From Lucifuga dentata (lineage: Eukaryota; Chordata; Actinopteri; Ophidiiformes; Bythitidae), in assembly GCA_014773175.1 (NCBI GenBank), contig VXCM01002789.1, positions 103,567-167,566 of the forward strand: a stretch of DNA of 64,000 nucleotides. Direction: 5' to 3'. The notes beneath the pieces are model-generated. The model saw only the letters and a program-made list of their open reading frames with translations. It was not told where the DNA came from and made no database searches. The stretch's first letter is position 1, and each line of letters opens with the position of its first letter. The translations under genes and the position numbers were made by a program. Below, one piece after another: positions 1 through 11,474 of this stretch.

Positions 1-111
1 TACTGTGCAAAGAGGCAATAATAATCATTCTATACATTCATCATTTTTGGCATAATGATAATGTTGAGAGGAAATTATTCTGATGAGGAAGAATTGCTCC
101 ATTCTGAACCT
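1..111. other. Unassigned AT-rich sequence
   Basis: Nothing recognised. No open frame of note. Confidence 0.5.
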
Positions 112-280
112 ATATACCTCCTACATCAACATCAGCACTAATGTAGGCAAAATCCTTCTCTGTGGCTTGATCTTTGGGTAGGGTTACATATTTGGGGGTG
201 GAGAACCACATGGAGCCCCGCCCATTTCCTATTTTATACCTCCTACATCAACATAGGCTAGTGGGTAGTCACTATTTTTT
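112..280 (+). repeat. ~125-bp repeat units, first locus (about 1.3 units)
   Basis: A unit starting TATACCTCCTACATCAACAT restarts about 122 bp later and then breaks off. It contains GGTAGGGTTACA..TTTGGGGGT. Two further related units lie at 1215-1475, so this is a short tandem or dispersed repeat split by later insertions. The family is unknown. Confidence 0.55.
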
Positions 281-693
281 ACAGTGAGCCATAATGACAG
301 ATCATGATCATCAGGAGAGCCACAATAAACTTTCATATGTATACTGTTATATTTTAATCAGAAATACCAGACAATAACATAGTTACAACACAACAAAAAC
401 TTTGCTACAGATTACTATACTAGCATCTTATTTTAAGCATCTGATTCCTGCTTACATTTACTTTTTTCAGTTTGAACAGCGGTCCCAAACTAGATTGTGA
501 GCAAATTTCCAGCCATCCAATTTCAACATTTTGACAACCTATATCCTCACAAATTGATCCATCTTGTTCTACAGTATGTCAGTAAGCTAGCACCTACTGA
601 CACTCTGCAGCGATTAACGACACACACTACACAACATCACACTGCCCCCTATTGGTGGGAGGTGTTTCTACTCTTGAAATTTAAGTATTATAT
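281..693. other. Unassigned spacer
   Basis: No recognised repeat or gene. The 143-codon open frame from 497 runs through this spacer into the next repeat and has no protein-like features. Confidence 0.5.
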
Positions 694-695
694 TA

Positions 696-1148
696 CCATA
701 AATGCTCTATTCGTGGCCGGGGCCTTTATTTACCTCAACAGCAGAGAGAACCCGGCCAATATAGGAGACAGGCCTTTATTTTTAATTTTGCTGATGGACA
801 AACTCGTAACTGCAAAAAACACACAGCCACAAGGAGAAGATGTCAGTGTGAACACGCCTCCAGCAGCTTTTAGAAAGCTTCATTTTCATCCACTTTTCCT
901 GGTTGGTGCCACAGTGAGGAGTGTGTGATGCTCTGCTGTTACTCATGGTGACAGCAGGCTCCACGTCTCTGGCTTTGTTTCACGTTGAGTCCAGTCGTGT
1001 CTTCTGGCTGCAGGGACGACGGCTGGAGAGGTTTTTAAGCGGTTTGGTATCAAACATGGCTGCTGTCATCTGGTGGCAGCAGCAGATTAACTCATAGTTT
1101 CCTGGACCAGTAACAGACAAACACCAAACCTGGCTTTGATTTTGTCCT
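696..1148 (+). mobile_element. TA-flanked TIR element, 3'-truncated copy
   Basis: It begins CCATAAATGCTCTATT after a TA. It matches the better preserved copies at 14711-15576 and 25471-26439, including GGGCCTTTATTTACCTCAAC and CACAAGGAGAAGATGTCAG. Similarity is lost near 1148, before the 3' TIR. It is non-autonomous and has no transposase. Confidence 0.65.
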
Positions 1149-1214
1149 GCATTGGTGAGCCACCAAGTGATGCTCTGTGAGCCGCATGCAGCTCATGAGT
1201 TGTGCAACGACTAT

Positions 1215-1475
1215 GACTGACATAGGCACTAACGTATGTAATACTCTTCTCTGCAGCTTCATCCCTGGGTAGGGTTACACATTTGGGGGTAGAGTAACAC
1301 ATTAAGCTCCGACATTCGCATTGACTGTTTCTAAGCAATATACCTCCTACAGCAACATAAGCACTAATGTAGGCACTATCCTTCACTGTGTCTTGGAACC
1401 CCGGGCGGGGTTGTACATGGGGGAGGAGTAACAGGTGGAATCCCACCACTGTCATTCTTATTGATTGTACATCTA
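1215..1475 (+). repeat. ~130-bp repeat units, second locus (two units)
   Basis: Two units about 137 bp apart, each with CATA(G/A)GCACTAA and a GGGTAGGGTTACACATTTGG-like core, related to the units at 112-280. Together the two loci hold three to four diverged units. Confidence 0.55.
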
Positions 1476-1521
1476 CATCTAAACTGAGGCAGGGTTAAAA
1501 AAAAACAAAAAAAAACACTAA

Positions 1522-2152
1522 TGCTGCATTCAACAGACCTCAGAAGTTGGATTTTTCCCAGTCAGAAGCTCCAACTTCCAACCTCAAACCATTCCAGCCA
1601 AAGTAATCAAAAAAGCATGGCTGAACACGAATAAATACTGTAAGATTAATTAAACTTTATAATAAATACTAACTAAAGTAAAGTTAGATTACAGGACTGT
1701 TTGTTTTGTGTTGTTTTACAACGATATTAATGACAGTGGGTATTAAACTTTGTTCAGAGAAGTAATATTCTGAAATTATTTACACTTACATATCAATGGC
1801 AAACAGTTATTATACACTGTAGACNAGAAGTAATATTCTGAAATTATTTACACTTACATATCAATGGCAAACAGTTATTATACACTGTAGACAGTTAACT
1901 TGGTGATATATTCTGACCTTTTTATTTCAATGTCACATAAGACAAAATATTTTATTCGCCTGTTAGCTGATCATTTCCATTCATAAAGCTCGCTTTGACA
2001 GGTGCTGCCATGTTGAGTTATGCCATACTCATGAGGTCGGGGTAAATAATTTTGGTCCGAGTTTTCCAGTCGAAGCTCCGACTTCAAATGCCGTTCCAAC
2101 GCGTTTTTCCAAATTGGAAGTTGGAAAATTCTGCGTTCCATCGAACGCAGCA
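1522..2152. mobile_element. TIR element with TAA target duplication (Harbinger-like)
   Basis: The ends read TGCTGCATTCAACAG and, inverted, TGCTGCGTTCGATGG. TAA flanks both sides (1519-1521 and 2153-2155). Subterminal sequence is also inverted (GAAGCTCC, AAGTTGGA near both ends). A 3-bp TAA/TTA target is typical of PIF/Harbinger elements, so the assignment is inferred from target and structure only. No transposase frame. A single N at 1825 separates a duplicated block (assembly artefact). Confidence 0.65.
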
Positions 2153-2155
2153 TAA

Positions 2156-2580
2156 TTTCAGCGTACTTTCTGGCACTGCTGCTGTTGATGTTGACGATCA
2201 CAGCAGGAGTCCCCGTCACCATCGTGTTCGGTGCAGCGGCTCTGGGCAGCGGGGCTCTCTGTCCTCTTTCAGACAGTCCCTGCTGCTTGCTGGCAGACCT
2301 CATCTTCATCTTCTGACTCATCCATCTCTGGCTCTTCCTCTTTGTCATAGATGATGATGCTGTTGTGTCTGTTCTTATGACTCATCGGTACCCTTGCTGT
2401 CGCTCTGGTCCTCTGAGCTCATTGTAGTTTATCCATCGTCCACACCGCCATTTGTGGTTTGGGGCACAACATGAAGAAAGGAGCACGGCTGTGGTCACCT
2501 TCCTGAAGAGTGAGGGCTTTTTGCTGTGGGCTTTCTTCCACGGGAGACAGATGAAGCTGAAGTGACTCACAAGATGATAT
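2156..2580 (-). pseudogene. Possible decayed coding remnant, unidentified
   Basis: This GC-richer, apparently single-copy stretch reads protein-like on the minus strand. One frame runs from about 2700 to 2290 with one stop near 2420 and includes an acidic tract (YDKEEEPEMDESEDEDE). A second frame downstream includes TMVTGTPAVIVNINSSSARK. The two would join with a one-base shift near 2290. The TAA-flanked element at 1522-2152 interrupts it. I do not recognise the protein. It could be a broken retrocopy, an old exon or chance. Confidence 0.25.
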
Positions 2581-2715
2581 AAACAGGAGCAAATTGTTAA
2601 ATGTAATAAATTTAATGTTGGATGTGATTATCTGGCATTTACATTGTTTAGAGGCCACAAGTTCCAAATATTCCCACGCTTGTGATTTCTTTTTCAATGA
2701 CTCAATCGCGAAACA

Positions 2716-2752
2716 AGAAAAAAAAAAAAAAAAANAAAAAAAAAAAAAAAAC
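2716..2752. repeat. Poly(A) run with internal N
   Basis: A long A tract with a single N at 2735, so its true length is unresolved. Confidence 0.9.
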
Positions 2753-3272
2753 AATGCATGAGACACATTTCCTCAGTGTCAGACTGAGCATTAAGGTGAA
2801 TTTCACCGATATCTCCAATCTTGTTGCACTCCAAGCCTAAATAGCGATGAGTGCTTGTGTCTCATTCGCCTTCCTTCCACCACTGTGGATTAAAAACTAT
2901 AATATTAGAAATACAGTGTATTATCAGCATCTGTCTGCTGGAAATTATCCAGTGTTTTAAACATGGCACCTCTGTCGCTTATAATGCTGAGACACATTTG
3001 TGCCAATCAGTGCAACGCTAAATCATCACGAGAGACAGCACGGCAGACTGCCAGCTCACTACAACACCCTATGATTTAGCCCATAGTAGAAAAGGGCCAT
3101 TAGTGAGTAACATGAAATAATTTATGGGCAATTAAGTCATTAAAATCTTTACAATAGGAATGAGTTGCTTTTCTTTGCAATGACAGGCTGCAGAAGTATG
3201 AAAGATGTGTAGAAGCATGAAGGAGGTAGAAAATAAACATCAAACCAGGCGACCGGCAGACAAATCCTCCAC
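2753..3272. other. Unassigned spacer
   Basis: No repeat match elsewhere in the window and no coding signal. Confidence 0.5.
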
Positions 3273-3308
3273 AAAAAAAAAAAAAAAAANAAAAAAAAAA
3301 AAAAAAAA
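3273..3308. repeat. Poly(A) run with internal N
   Basis: A tract with a single N at 3290. Confidence 0.9.
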
Positions 3309-3767
3309 GCCAAATAAGATTAATTTTGCTCTATGACTACAGCAGCAGATAACTTTAAATCTCAATTTGAGACTTGAGCAAACACGTCCTAACAAACACG
3401 TCCTCCTTCTCCTTACAAAACACTAAGGATGCAAAGGACAGACATGAAATGAGCTCGTGTTTGTCTGTGATGTCGTCCGTCATCTGACTCGACATCTTCC
3501 ATTTTGGGTTTTTGGTCTTAGCTGCTCCACTCTGCTCCTGCTTTTCCACAGGTGCTGCTTCTCTGCTCACACAATCTGAACTTTCTCCTCCATGTAAAGG
3601 ACCTCATCATCGTCATCATCATCCTCACCTCACCCCAATTGACCTCTCTACCCAAACATACTATTTTTTCAACTCAACAAATGCTCAAAATCTTTCCATA
3701 TCTATACAAATCTCTTAATTCAGTGCTTTAGATTTCCCTTAAATTGCAAGATTGGGGTAAAGGCCCC
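3309..3767. other. Unassigned spacer
   Basis: Contains a short (CAT)n-like tract near 3604-3625. Nothing else recognised. Confidence 0.5.
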
Positions 3768-4360
3768 TTAAAGGGTCATACCACTCATTTTGCATGTTTG
3801 AGCCTAATATATTCAATTTTCAGACACGTAATGTTACTGACAATCATTTCCCAAAGCATACTACTGGAACGGTGAATTAAAAATGTTATTCTTACCTTCC
3901 AGACCCCCATTGGTTTCAGTTCTTTCTGGTACGCTATTAAAATCAATTTTTTGATACCTGAAATGTTCTTGGAATAGGTAATCCATCATCGTGAACAACA
4001 TGTATATTCAGGTTTTCCAAGTTTCGTAAATTTAGCATTTAAGCACAATAAAAAGCATGGAGTGAATGTATGCCTCCACCAGGGAATATAGTCCCAAAAG
4101 AAGACCTGTGTTTATGGAAAAATGTAAAGGACCGTGACTTCATAAGGCTGTGTAACTATTAGCAGGAGAAACATGGATTTTTAAGGTGGGTGTATCACTT
4201 GAATATTTGATTTTGAAAGATTAGAGATTTTGCAAAATATCAGGAAAGCTGAAATACAGTTTTATCCTTTGGGAAATGATTGTCAGTCACATAACCTTAT
4301 GTGTATGGAAATTGAATATATTAGGCTCAAACATGCAAAATAGGTGGTATGGTCCTTTAA
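3768..4360 (+). mobile_element. TTAA-flanked TIR element, whole copy
   Basis: It begins TTAAAGGGTCATACC and ends GGTATGGTCCTTTAA (593 bp). The two outer ~89 bp are inverted copies of each other, ending in TTTCCCAAAG/CTTTGGGAAA. No coding capacity. Orientation here is set by CTACCTTCCAGACC..CCATTGG lying in the 5' half. TTAA targets are used by Kolobok and piggyBac elements. The AGG-type end resembles the T2/Kolobok pattern (TTAAAGGRR), which is inference. Confidence 0.85.
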
Positions 4361-4835
4361 ATGTAATAAATGTAAGAGCAGACTGAGTTTAAGCAACAAT
4401 TAAGGTCTCATTCTGGGCTATTAAACATTTTATTCACTTGTTTTACCCTTTAAAGTTACATCTTCATTCATGTGTAGTATCAGGTAATATATTTAAGACG
4501 GTTTAAGATATAATTAAGGATATTTATTCTGTATGTCATATTCATAGACAAATTAAAGATTCAGCTGTCTTCATGCATGCATAATTTAGCCCTGATCCAG
4601 CCAATTACATAATATTGTAGATCCATAATCCTAATATTTTGTTCTCCAATGTGACCTGTTTGTTGGGTCAGAGGTATAACATGGGAAGAATATAGAATAT
4701 TGTTATTATTGGTTATGTATGTGTACATACATGCAAATACATCATGTCCATTATTTTAGAAGGGGGTGACTGTCTGATTCTTAATGCAAGCCAATGCTTT
4801 TCTTTTAGCTGTGGATCATCACTGATCAATGTCTG

Positions 4836-4840
<5 letters not shown>
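4361..4840. other. Unassigned AT-rich spacer
   Basis: Nothing recognised. Confidence 0.5.

Positions 4841-4875
<35 letters not shown>
4841..4875. repeat. (TG)n microsatellite
   Basis: About 17 uninterrupted TG units. Confidence 0.95.
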
Positions 4876-4877
<2 letters not shown>

Positions 4878-5169
4878 TTGTCCCCTCTGTCTCTTTGTCC
4901 CTCTCTAAAAAGAAATGGCCCCTTTTCATTGCTAAAGGTTAGTGTTTGATTCTGAAAACCATTAGTGACATATTGATTTGTAAAAAGGAAGAAGAAGGGG
5001 GGAAGAATAACTGAGGGGAGCCTTAAGAGGAAGACTTCCTCTGAACATTTCCTCCTTTCTGTCCAGGTCAAACATGGACAAAAAACAGCAGGAACAGGAC
5101 AGTGATGTTGGGAGTGGATACAAGCTGTCTGCATACTACATGAATGTTTGGCTTTCAATAGAAGCACTG

Positions 5170-5310
5170 AGGTTTTCTACACTGATTGGCTCTCCTCCTC
5201 ACATGACCTGCGACTTTCTTGGGATTCATTCTGGTGTTTCTGCTTCAGGTGGACAAACTGATGTGTTAGTTTAGCTTTAGCTGTTAGCCAGTTAGCATTG
5301 TAGCTCTTTT
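5170..5310 (+). repeat. Interspersed repeat, copy 1 (CACATGAC / TTAGCCAGTTAGC family)
   Basis: Shares GATTGGCTCTCCTCCTCACATGAC, TTTCTGCTTCAGGTGGA and TTAGCCAGTTAGC with copies at 59935-60105 (+) and 13285-13420 (inverted). No TIR or coding capacity seen. The family is unknown. Confidence 0.6.
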
Positions 5311-5637
5311 TTGGGAACTTATTCATGAAGCGGCTACCATGCTACTTTCAGGCATGCTTGTTTTCTTCTCGTGCATTCTGTGAAAATTCAACACCTCATC
5401 ACACTGAAATATTGTCAATATCATGATATGACAGATTTTTGTCATATAAAAATTATAGCGGTATTATCATGAGCGATATGACATGTTATAGCAGAGCATA
5501 CCCACCTGTTATTACTGTACAGGTCAGCTAGCCAAAATGGCTAACCTCCAAAAATTGAAAAGCCTGTGTGTTCATTTAATTCATGAAAATCAATTCAAAT
5601 GGATTATTGGATTTAATTTTGTTATATGTCAATATGT
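5311..5637. other. Unassigned spacer
   Basis: Nothing recognised. Confidence 0.5.
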
Positions 5638-6117
5638 CACACACACACACACACACACAGCATTCACAGTAGTGGTTGTCAAGTCCCACACTGGGTTTGG
5701 CGTCACACCGAGAGCATTACAACATGTCATCAGTGCCATACACCTACCCTGAGGACAGGCTGTGTGTGTGTGTGTGTGTGTTGTTCTGTTGTATACTATC
5801 TGTGTGTGTATGTGCATGTGTGTATGTAAGTATGTGCATGTAGGGAGGAAGGGTGAAGCAAAAATAAATGGACGTGTCAAGAGAGTTGACAGAAAGAGTG
5901 TGACCAAGTGTGTGCATGTGCGTGTGTGTGCATGCAAGTGTGGTAAAAATATGACAAGAAGTAAACCAGAGTGTGTTCATGTCTTTGCGTGCACACGTGT
6001 GTATCTCAGGATTAGCCCCAGGCAGGGTTGTGGTGGGGTGAGGTTCGCTGAGGCCAAGCCGCCGCCAGAGGTATAGCAACAGAGAATAAGGGCTTACTGT
6101 CAGCTTAACACACCAGC

Positions 6118-6149
<32 letters not shown>
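5638..6149. repeat. Cluster of (CA)n/(TG)n microsatellites
   Basis: (CA)n at 5638-5660, (TG)n at 5759-5781, scattered TGTG/GTAT tracts to about 5940 and (CA)n at 6120-6149. Open frames here are low-complexity VCVC/THTH artefacts. Confidence 0.9.
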
Positions 6150-6151
<2 letters not shown>

Positions 6152-6500
6152 ATGCACAACATACCTACGTCACAGCCTCAGTTGTGGCTTGCTGCAGTGT
6201 GTGTTTTCTGTAGTAATTTACAAGCGACGGGCAGGAAGAGGAGAACAGAGGGAACGACGTAGAGAAATGACTTAGCGGGATCTCTGCAGGCTCAGGAAGC
6301 ACAACTTTAAAGCAAATCGCTGCGTGTTTGAGGTATTAGCGCCAGTCGTGTTTCAATTTAATTCCAACTGTTTCAAATCCCGCCAAGATTGGAGAAATGA
6401 AGCTAAAGAGAAAGATTCCAAATTTTATATTATCCATGTCTGCTAGCTTGTGAACAGGAACAGTTAGCACGCTCGGCGAATCCTGCCTTACCCGCACGTT
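6150..6500. other. Unassigned spacer
   Basis: Apparently single-copy within the window. No coding signal. Confidence 0.45.
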
Positions 6501-6706
6501 GTCATGATCTGTTCTTTAGTCACTTCCTGTTTTATTTTGTAGTCTTTGGTTTTCTTGCTGTCTAGTTTGCTTTACTTCCAGTCTTTGTTTAGTTTCCCAC
6601 CTGTTTTCTTTATCACCTGTGTTCTGTCAGTTATTAAAAGACTGTTTATTCACCTTCCTGCCTGAGCCTGCATGTGAGTCCTGTCACTCCAGAACCCACC
6701 CGTGAC
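6501..6706 (+). mobile_element. Candidate solo LTR or short interspersed element
   Basis: About 206 bp bounded by TGTCATGATCTG and CCACCCGTGACA, giving a TG..CA boundary with a short TGTCA/TGACA inverted end. It is T-rich inside, with ATTAAAAGAC near the 3' part as a possible polyadenylation region. The flanking 5 bases do not match, so a solo LTR is only a suggestion. Confidence 0.3.
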
Positions 6707-6956
6707 ACTTACACTGACTAAACCAGTGCGGTTTCATAGGTGCATTTACACCATTTTGTATGTGAGTTTTGAACATGTGCATAAGAAAGCCTGAATGAAA
6801 ACACGGGAAATTCACATTAACTGCAAAATTCGCATCAAAAATTGATGTGCCTGGCCGAGGTGGATTAGCCGATGTTTCACATACGACAAAATGCAATTAA
6901 AGCTGATGCAAACAGTTTATTCGCATTTAATGATGACATGACGTGCGCTGCCTGAT

Positions 6957-6986
6957 GAGCCCACACACACACACACACACACACAC
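6957..6986. repeat. (CA)n microsatellite
   Basis: Uninterrupted CA run. Confidence 0.9.
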
Positions 6987-7325
6987 GCACAGATCTCAGA
7001 AGAGCAGATGATCATCGACAAGTGCTTGCGAAATGATGGATGGCCACCCTTTTCTGTCCCGATACCCGTCTGCTGGAGGAAGAACCTGGACGTGCATGCC
7101 ATCGTGCGTCCATACACACCAGGAACATGATGTTTGTTGTTTGATCTTTGTTGTTTCTCTGCCAGGTCAGGTGACTTGATGTACCGGCTCATTAGTTTTT
7201 CACGAATGACTTGACACACCGCAATGGACGATGGTTTTACTCACGCTGAAAGTTTCACCCACCATCTGGTACTCCGCACAAGTGGCAGCTTATAGAGCGC
7301 CATGGCAACGTGTCCTTGGCTGCAT

Positions 7326-7918
7326 TTAAAGGACCATACCACCCATTTTACATGTTTGAGCCTAATATAGTCAATTTTCATACATGTTACGTTACTGACA
7401 ATTATTTCCCAAAGCATACTACTGGAACAGTGAATTAAAAATGTTTTTCCTACCTTCCAGACCTCCATTGGTTTCAGTTCATTCTGGTACGCTATTAAAA
7501 TCAACTTGTTGATACTTGAAACGTTCTTGGGATAGGTAATCCATCATCACCAACAAGACGTGTATTCAGGTTTTTTTTACAAGTTACATAATTTTAGCGT
7601 TTAAGCTCAATAAAAAGCGTGGAGTGAATGTATGCCTCCACCAGGGAATATAGTCCCAAAAGAAGACCTGTGTTTATGGAAAAATTTAAAGGACCGTGAC
7701 TTCATAAGGCTGTGTAACTATTAGCAGGAGAAACATGGATTTTTAAGGTGGGTGTATCACTTGAATATTTGATTTTGAAAGATTAAGAGATTTTGCAAAA
7801 TATCAGGAAAGCTGAAATACGGTTTTATCCTTTGGGAAATGATTGTCAGTAACGTAACATGTATGAAAATTGAATATATTAGACTCAAACATGCAAAATG
7901 GGTGGTATTGTCCTTTAA
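7326..7918 (+). mobile_element. TTAA-flanked TIR element, whole young copy
   Basis: 593 bp from TTAAAGGACCATACC to GGTATTGTCCTTTAA. This is a good reference copy. The left ~89 bp matches the right ~89 bp inverted almost perfectly. About 365 bp in, an internal TTTAAAGGACCGTGAC repeats the terminal motif. No open frame. Confidence 0.9.
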
Positions 7919-7999
7919 TGAGATTGTGTATTACTGATTAAGGACTGTAATAAGTATTTTTTCCACACCAAGGATTTAATTTAAACGCTCCATGGACTT

Positions 8000-8005
8000 G
8001 TGTGT

Positions 8006-8059
<54 letters not shown>
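8000..8059. repeat. (TG)n microsatellite
   Basis: About 28 TG units with one TA interruption. Confidence 0.95.
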
Positions 8060-8062
<3 letters not shown>

Positions 8063-8342
8063 GCTGTGGACATTTGTTTATGTAGAATTAAATCATCCTC
8101 TGAGACAATTCACATAATGTTGATGGAAACGCACCTTGATTCACATTTTCTTTCACTGAATATTCAGAATTTGCATTGGATATGTAAAACGTTTGGATGG
8201 AAACCCACACTGCCATCTTGACTGTTATTTCCGGGAATGACATCACACTTGATGCAACACACGTCCCGGTACTTCCTCCAGCAGACGGGTATCAGGACTC
8301 AGCAAACAGAAACGGGTAGCCATCCATCATTCTGCAGGCGCT

Positions 8343-8764
8343 AGTCTTCGTAAAACCTGAGCTACTTCCTGTCTGATCTGTTTATGCTGTCATGGTCTCG
8401 TGTTCTTTATTTTACTATTTAAACTTCTTTAAAAAACCTTTTCTCGATACAGTTTTACAGATTTTTTTTTCGATCCCTGTGAGTTTTTCCAGTAACACCT
8501 GCTACACTTTGTTGTTATGCCTACAGGCCGCAGTCTGCTTCCTCCAACATGCTTGTTGACCTGGTGTAGAGGTGTGAAAATGCAGAGGGCTTGATGTGTT
8601 ATCACCTTTTTAACATCTTTTTCGCTAACTTTGGCTAATCAAAGGTGTGTTTTAACTGTAGTAAAAAATCCATTTTACACTTGAAGTGTTAAATGGTCGA
8701 AATAGTGGATATTTGATGAGTGTTTAATATAATCAAAATTAAATATAATACGATCTTAGTTAGT
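8343..8764. other. Unassigned spacer
   Basis: No recognised repeat or gene. Confidence 0.5.
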
Positions 8765-8945
8765 TTGGGATGGGGTTATTCCTACGTTCCCCAGCTCTAT
8801 ATAGCACAATAGAGCACATAATGGGTTAGGGTTATTCTGTAAACAGGCACTTAATGTATAGAATATTGAACAGAATTTTGAACAGAATATTGAATACAGA
8901 ATATTGAGCTGGGGAACATACCTGGGAACATAGATATGCTCTAGT
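8765..8945 (-). repeat. Palindromic repeat related to the 16-bp minisatellite at 58130-58415
   Basis: GTTCCCCAGCTC and GAGCTGGGGAACATA face each other across about 120 bp. The block carries GCACATAATGG and CTGTAAACA..TTAA..GT shared with 58130-58255 in the opposite orientation. Here only about one GGGAACATA unit is present instead of an expanded array. Confidence 0.6.
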
Positions 8946-9770
8946 TTTGGAACATTCTAGAGTTCATTTGGAACCAGACTAAGACCACCTCCTCAAAAAC
9001 AGTCTCTGCACAGGTTTTGGTCTGCTCCTGAGTGTAATTTCTGTGTACCAACGGAGGAAACACACCCTCGTCTGACTGAACCGGATCAATCCACGAAGAT
9101 GTGAAAACACTCTCATTACATTTTGTTTAACAAATATTGCTTTGAAGGCTATTTTATCATTGTTTTTCATCCAACAATAGAGAAAAAAAGAGAAAAAGAT
9201 GGCTCTAACATTTATCCGTGACACATACCTCAGTGGAGCTTAAGCTCATGCAGGACTAAATGATATGGTGAAAAAAAAAAAAGAAATGAAAAACATTCCT
9301 CAACTCAAAACCTGATGGATATTGTTAGTGAAGCAAGCTGGGCGAAGAAACGAGTGAAGCTGTGTGTTAATAGGCCATTAAGAGGAAATTTCCCTCCAGT
9401 TTCCATATAACGAGAACTAATGTTTTCACAGAGGAAGAGAGGAGGAGAGGGCGAGCGAGCATGTGGCACACTGAGTGATGGAATGATATTGCTCTCTCTT
9501 TTAGTTCATGCCGGGGTTACCTGCCCCGAAGGCAGCGCCTTTGATTAGCTTTTTGTCTTACAGCTGAGAAAGCTCCGGCAAAGAGGGAACATAACTCAGG
9601 AAATTTACAGGCACCCTGTGAGAGAAAATAGCTTCGTCTCTCCGCCACTCCTCTCGCCGCAGAAACGGAAAAACCCAGCACTTCATTCCCGGAAATGACA
9701 GTCAAGATGGCAAGATGGATTTTGTGGATTTCTCTGTTTGCCCTGTTGTTGGATAAAGAGCCGTGGGCAA
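8946..9770. other. Unassigned spacer
   Basis: Apparently unique, apart from 9685-9711 (CATTCCCGGAAATGACAGTC..), which recurs inverted at 8211-8237. No coding signal. Confidence 0.45.
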
Positions 9771-9778
9771 TTTGGGCA

Positions 9779-9835
9779 TGTGTGTGTGTGTGTGTGCATT
9801 GACAGAGTGTGAGTGTCAGAGATAGAGTGGTGGGC

Positions 9836-9887
<52 letters not shown>
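9779..9887. repeat. (TG)n and (GA)n microsatellites
   Basis: A short (TG)n at 9779-9797 and a long (GA)n at 9837-9887. Confidence 0.95.
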
Positions 9888-9891
<4 letters not shown>

Positions 9892-9894
9892 GAT

Positions 9895-10742
9895 ATCTAG
9901 GGAAAAAAATGGATATTGTGGCCACATATATTGTTGCCATACTTTATTAATACACACCTTTAATTATTCATTTCCTTGTTTTAGTTAAATCCAGATTATG
10001 TTTTATTAATCCATTCCCTCATTTTAGTTAAGTTGTTACCATGATCTACAAATTTTTTGGATTTTTTTGTTTTTGTTCCCCCCACCCCACCCCTTCCCCG
10101 TGGAAACTGCAGCCAAGCCATCTGCACCTAGAAATCGCTTGTGCACTTGTTCTGAACTTTACGGTAACTGCTTTGAAACAGTTGAAGGCCATTGGAAGCG
10201 ATTCTGTGCAAGTTTATTACTTTTTTTTTTTTTTTTNTTTTTTTTTTTTTTTTGTCACAATCAACAAAATCCAGAAAAAGACAGTGTAGATTTATTACAA
10301 AAACATAGTGGTTACAAAACTATGCTAAACAATATCCAGGCATTTCAGTTTTGAATAGACGTATAAATTGTCAAATGTCACACTTTTAATTTGCTCTAAA
10401 ATTGAAATTTGCATAAGTAGTTGATGAAACTGGTATGGTTTGATTCAGCACATTTCAGGCTGCAAGTACAAACATTATTACAATTTTTACTTTTCAGTTT
10501 TGGAGTCATTCACAAGCGGCTGACTTGACCATAGTTTTCATAAGGGGGTTAGCAAGAGCAATTTTAAAAAATGAATTGGTAATTAATGAATTGGAATGTG
10601 GCCGGCCATGATTTAACTAAAAACATAGGAACAAATTGCTAAAACATGGTCACGATTTATCTAAAACTGAATAATAAAAAATGTGCACTTATTAAAACAA
10701 ATTCATAATATGTGGCCTCCATATCCATTTTTTATTCTGTAA
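9895..10742. mobile_element. Candidate old TIR element with ~130-bp arms
   Basis: The left arm (AAAAATGGATATTGTGGCC.. from 9905) recurs inverted at the right (GGCCTCCATATCCATTTTTT ending near 10730). Several TTTAGTTAAAT/ATTTAACTAAA blocks also recur inverted. GA repeats lie just outside both ends, which could be a target duplication within (GA)n. Poly(T) with an N interrupts the interior at 10221-10253. Confidence 0.45.
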
Positions 10743-10849
10743 GAGAGAGAGAACACAACTTCCTGCCATAGCGTTACATTTCACCACACATTCATCTCAC
10801 AAGCTGACAAAAAATGGTTTCGTACAGTGCAGATTTCGACAGAGAATTT

Positions 10850-11296
10850 CTAGATTTAGAGATACCAGTGCAGCACCCGTTGAAAACGTGTGTTTGGAAT
10901 GGGCCGGACTTTATGGTGTGCTGCAGCCTGCCATAATTTAGTTCTACACATCCTTGTGAGCTAGCTTTGTCTGCTGTACAGGGNTGCTGCAGCCTGCCAT
11001 AATTTAGTTCTACACATCCTTGTGAGCTAGCTTTGTCTGCTGTACAGGGTTGGGCTGAGACCATGGCACTGGACCGGACGCCCGAGCGTATCCTGCTGTG
11101 CGGACTACTTTTTACTGGCATAGTTCAATTTGAGAACCGCTCATCTAAACAATTTAACACGTGATGCTGCACGTCCTTGGGTCCTGAGCAATAAACCTGC
11201 TGAATATCAACTTCATAGTACTGGGTTCTAGAGATGTTGGTGCAACAGACAGACAGAAAAGCTGTCTGGATGGATGGATGGATGGATGGATGGATG

Positions 11297-11347
<51 letters not shown>
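10850..11347 (+). mobile_element. Interspersed repeat (family C) ending in (GATG)n/(GATA)n
   Basis: Shares GGCCGGACTTTATGGT.., TTGAGAACCGCTCATC, GCACGTCCTTGGGTCCTGAG and CAGACAGACAG with copies at 14815-15127, 61190-61513 and 62690-62832. A fixed 3' end followed by short tandem repeats suggests a LINE or SINE 3' tail, possibly RTE-like. That is inference. A duplicated block around the N at 10984 is an assembly artefact. Confidence 0.6.
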
Positions 11348-11474
11348 NNNNNNNNNNNNNNNNNNNNNNNNNNNNNNNNNNNNNNNNNNNNNNNNNNNNN
11401 NNNNNNNNNNNNNNNNNNNNNNNNNNNNNNNNNNNNNNNNNNNNNNNNNNNNNNNNNNNNNNNNNNNNNNNNNN
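11348..11474. other. Assembly gap (127 N)
   Basis: The gap begins inside a (GATA)n tract, so microsatellite expansion probably caused it. Confidence 0.95.

Larger units (their letters stand above)
7018..8342. repeat. Old large inverted repeat around a TTAA element
   Basis: The block at about 7018-7105 (ATGATGGATGGCCACCC..GATACCCGTCTGCTGGAGGA) recurs inverted at about 8260-8342. The outer arms flank the TTAA copy at 7326-7918 and the (TG)n at 8000-8059. This may be the remains of an older TIR element into which the TTAA copy inserted. Confidence 0.5.

Noticed and set aside
497..928. 143-codon plus-strand frame
   Set aside because: It runs from unassigned spacer straight into a dispersed TIR element and shows no protein family features.
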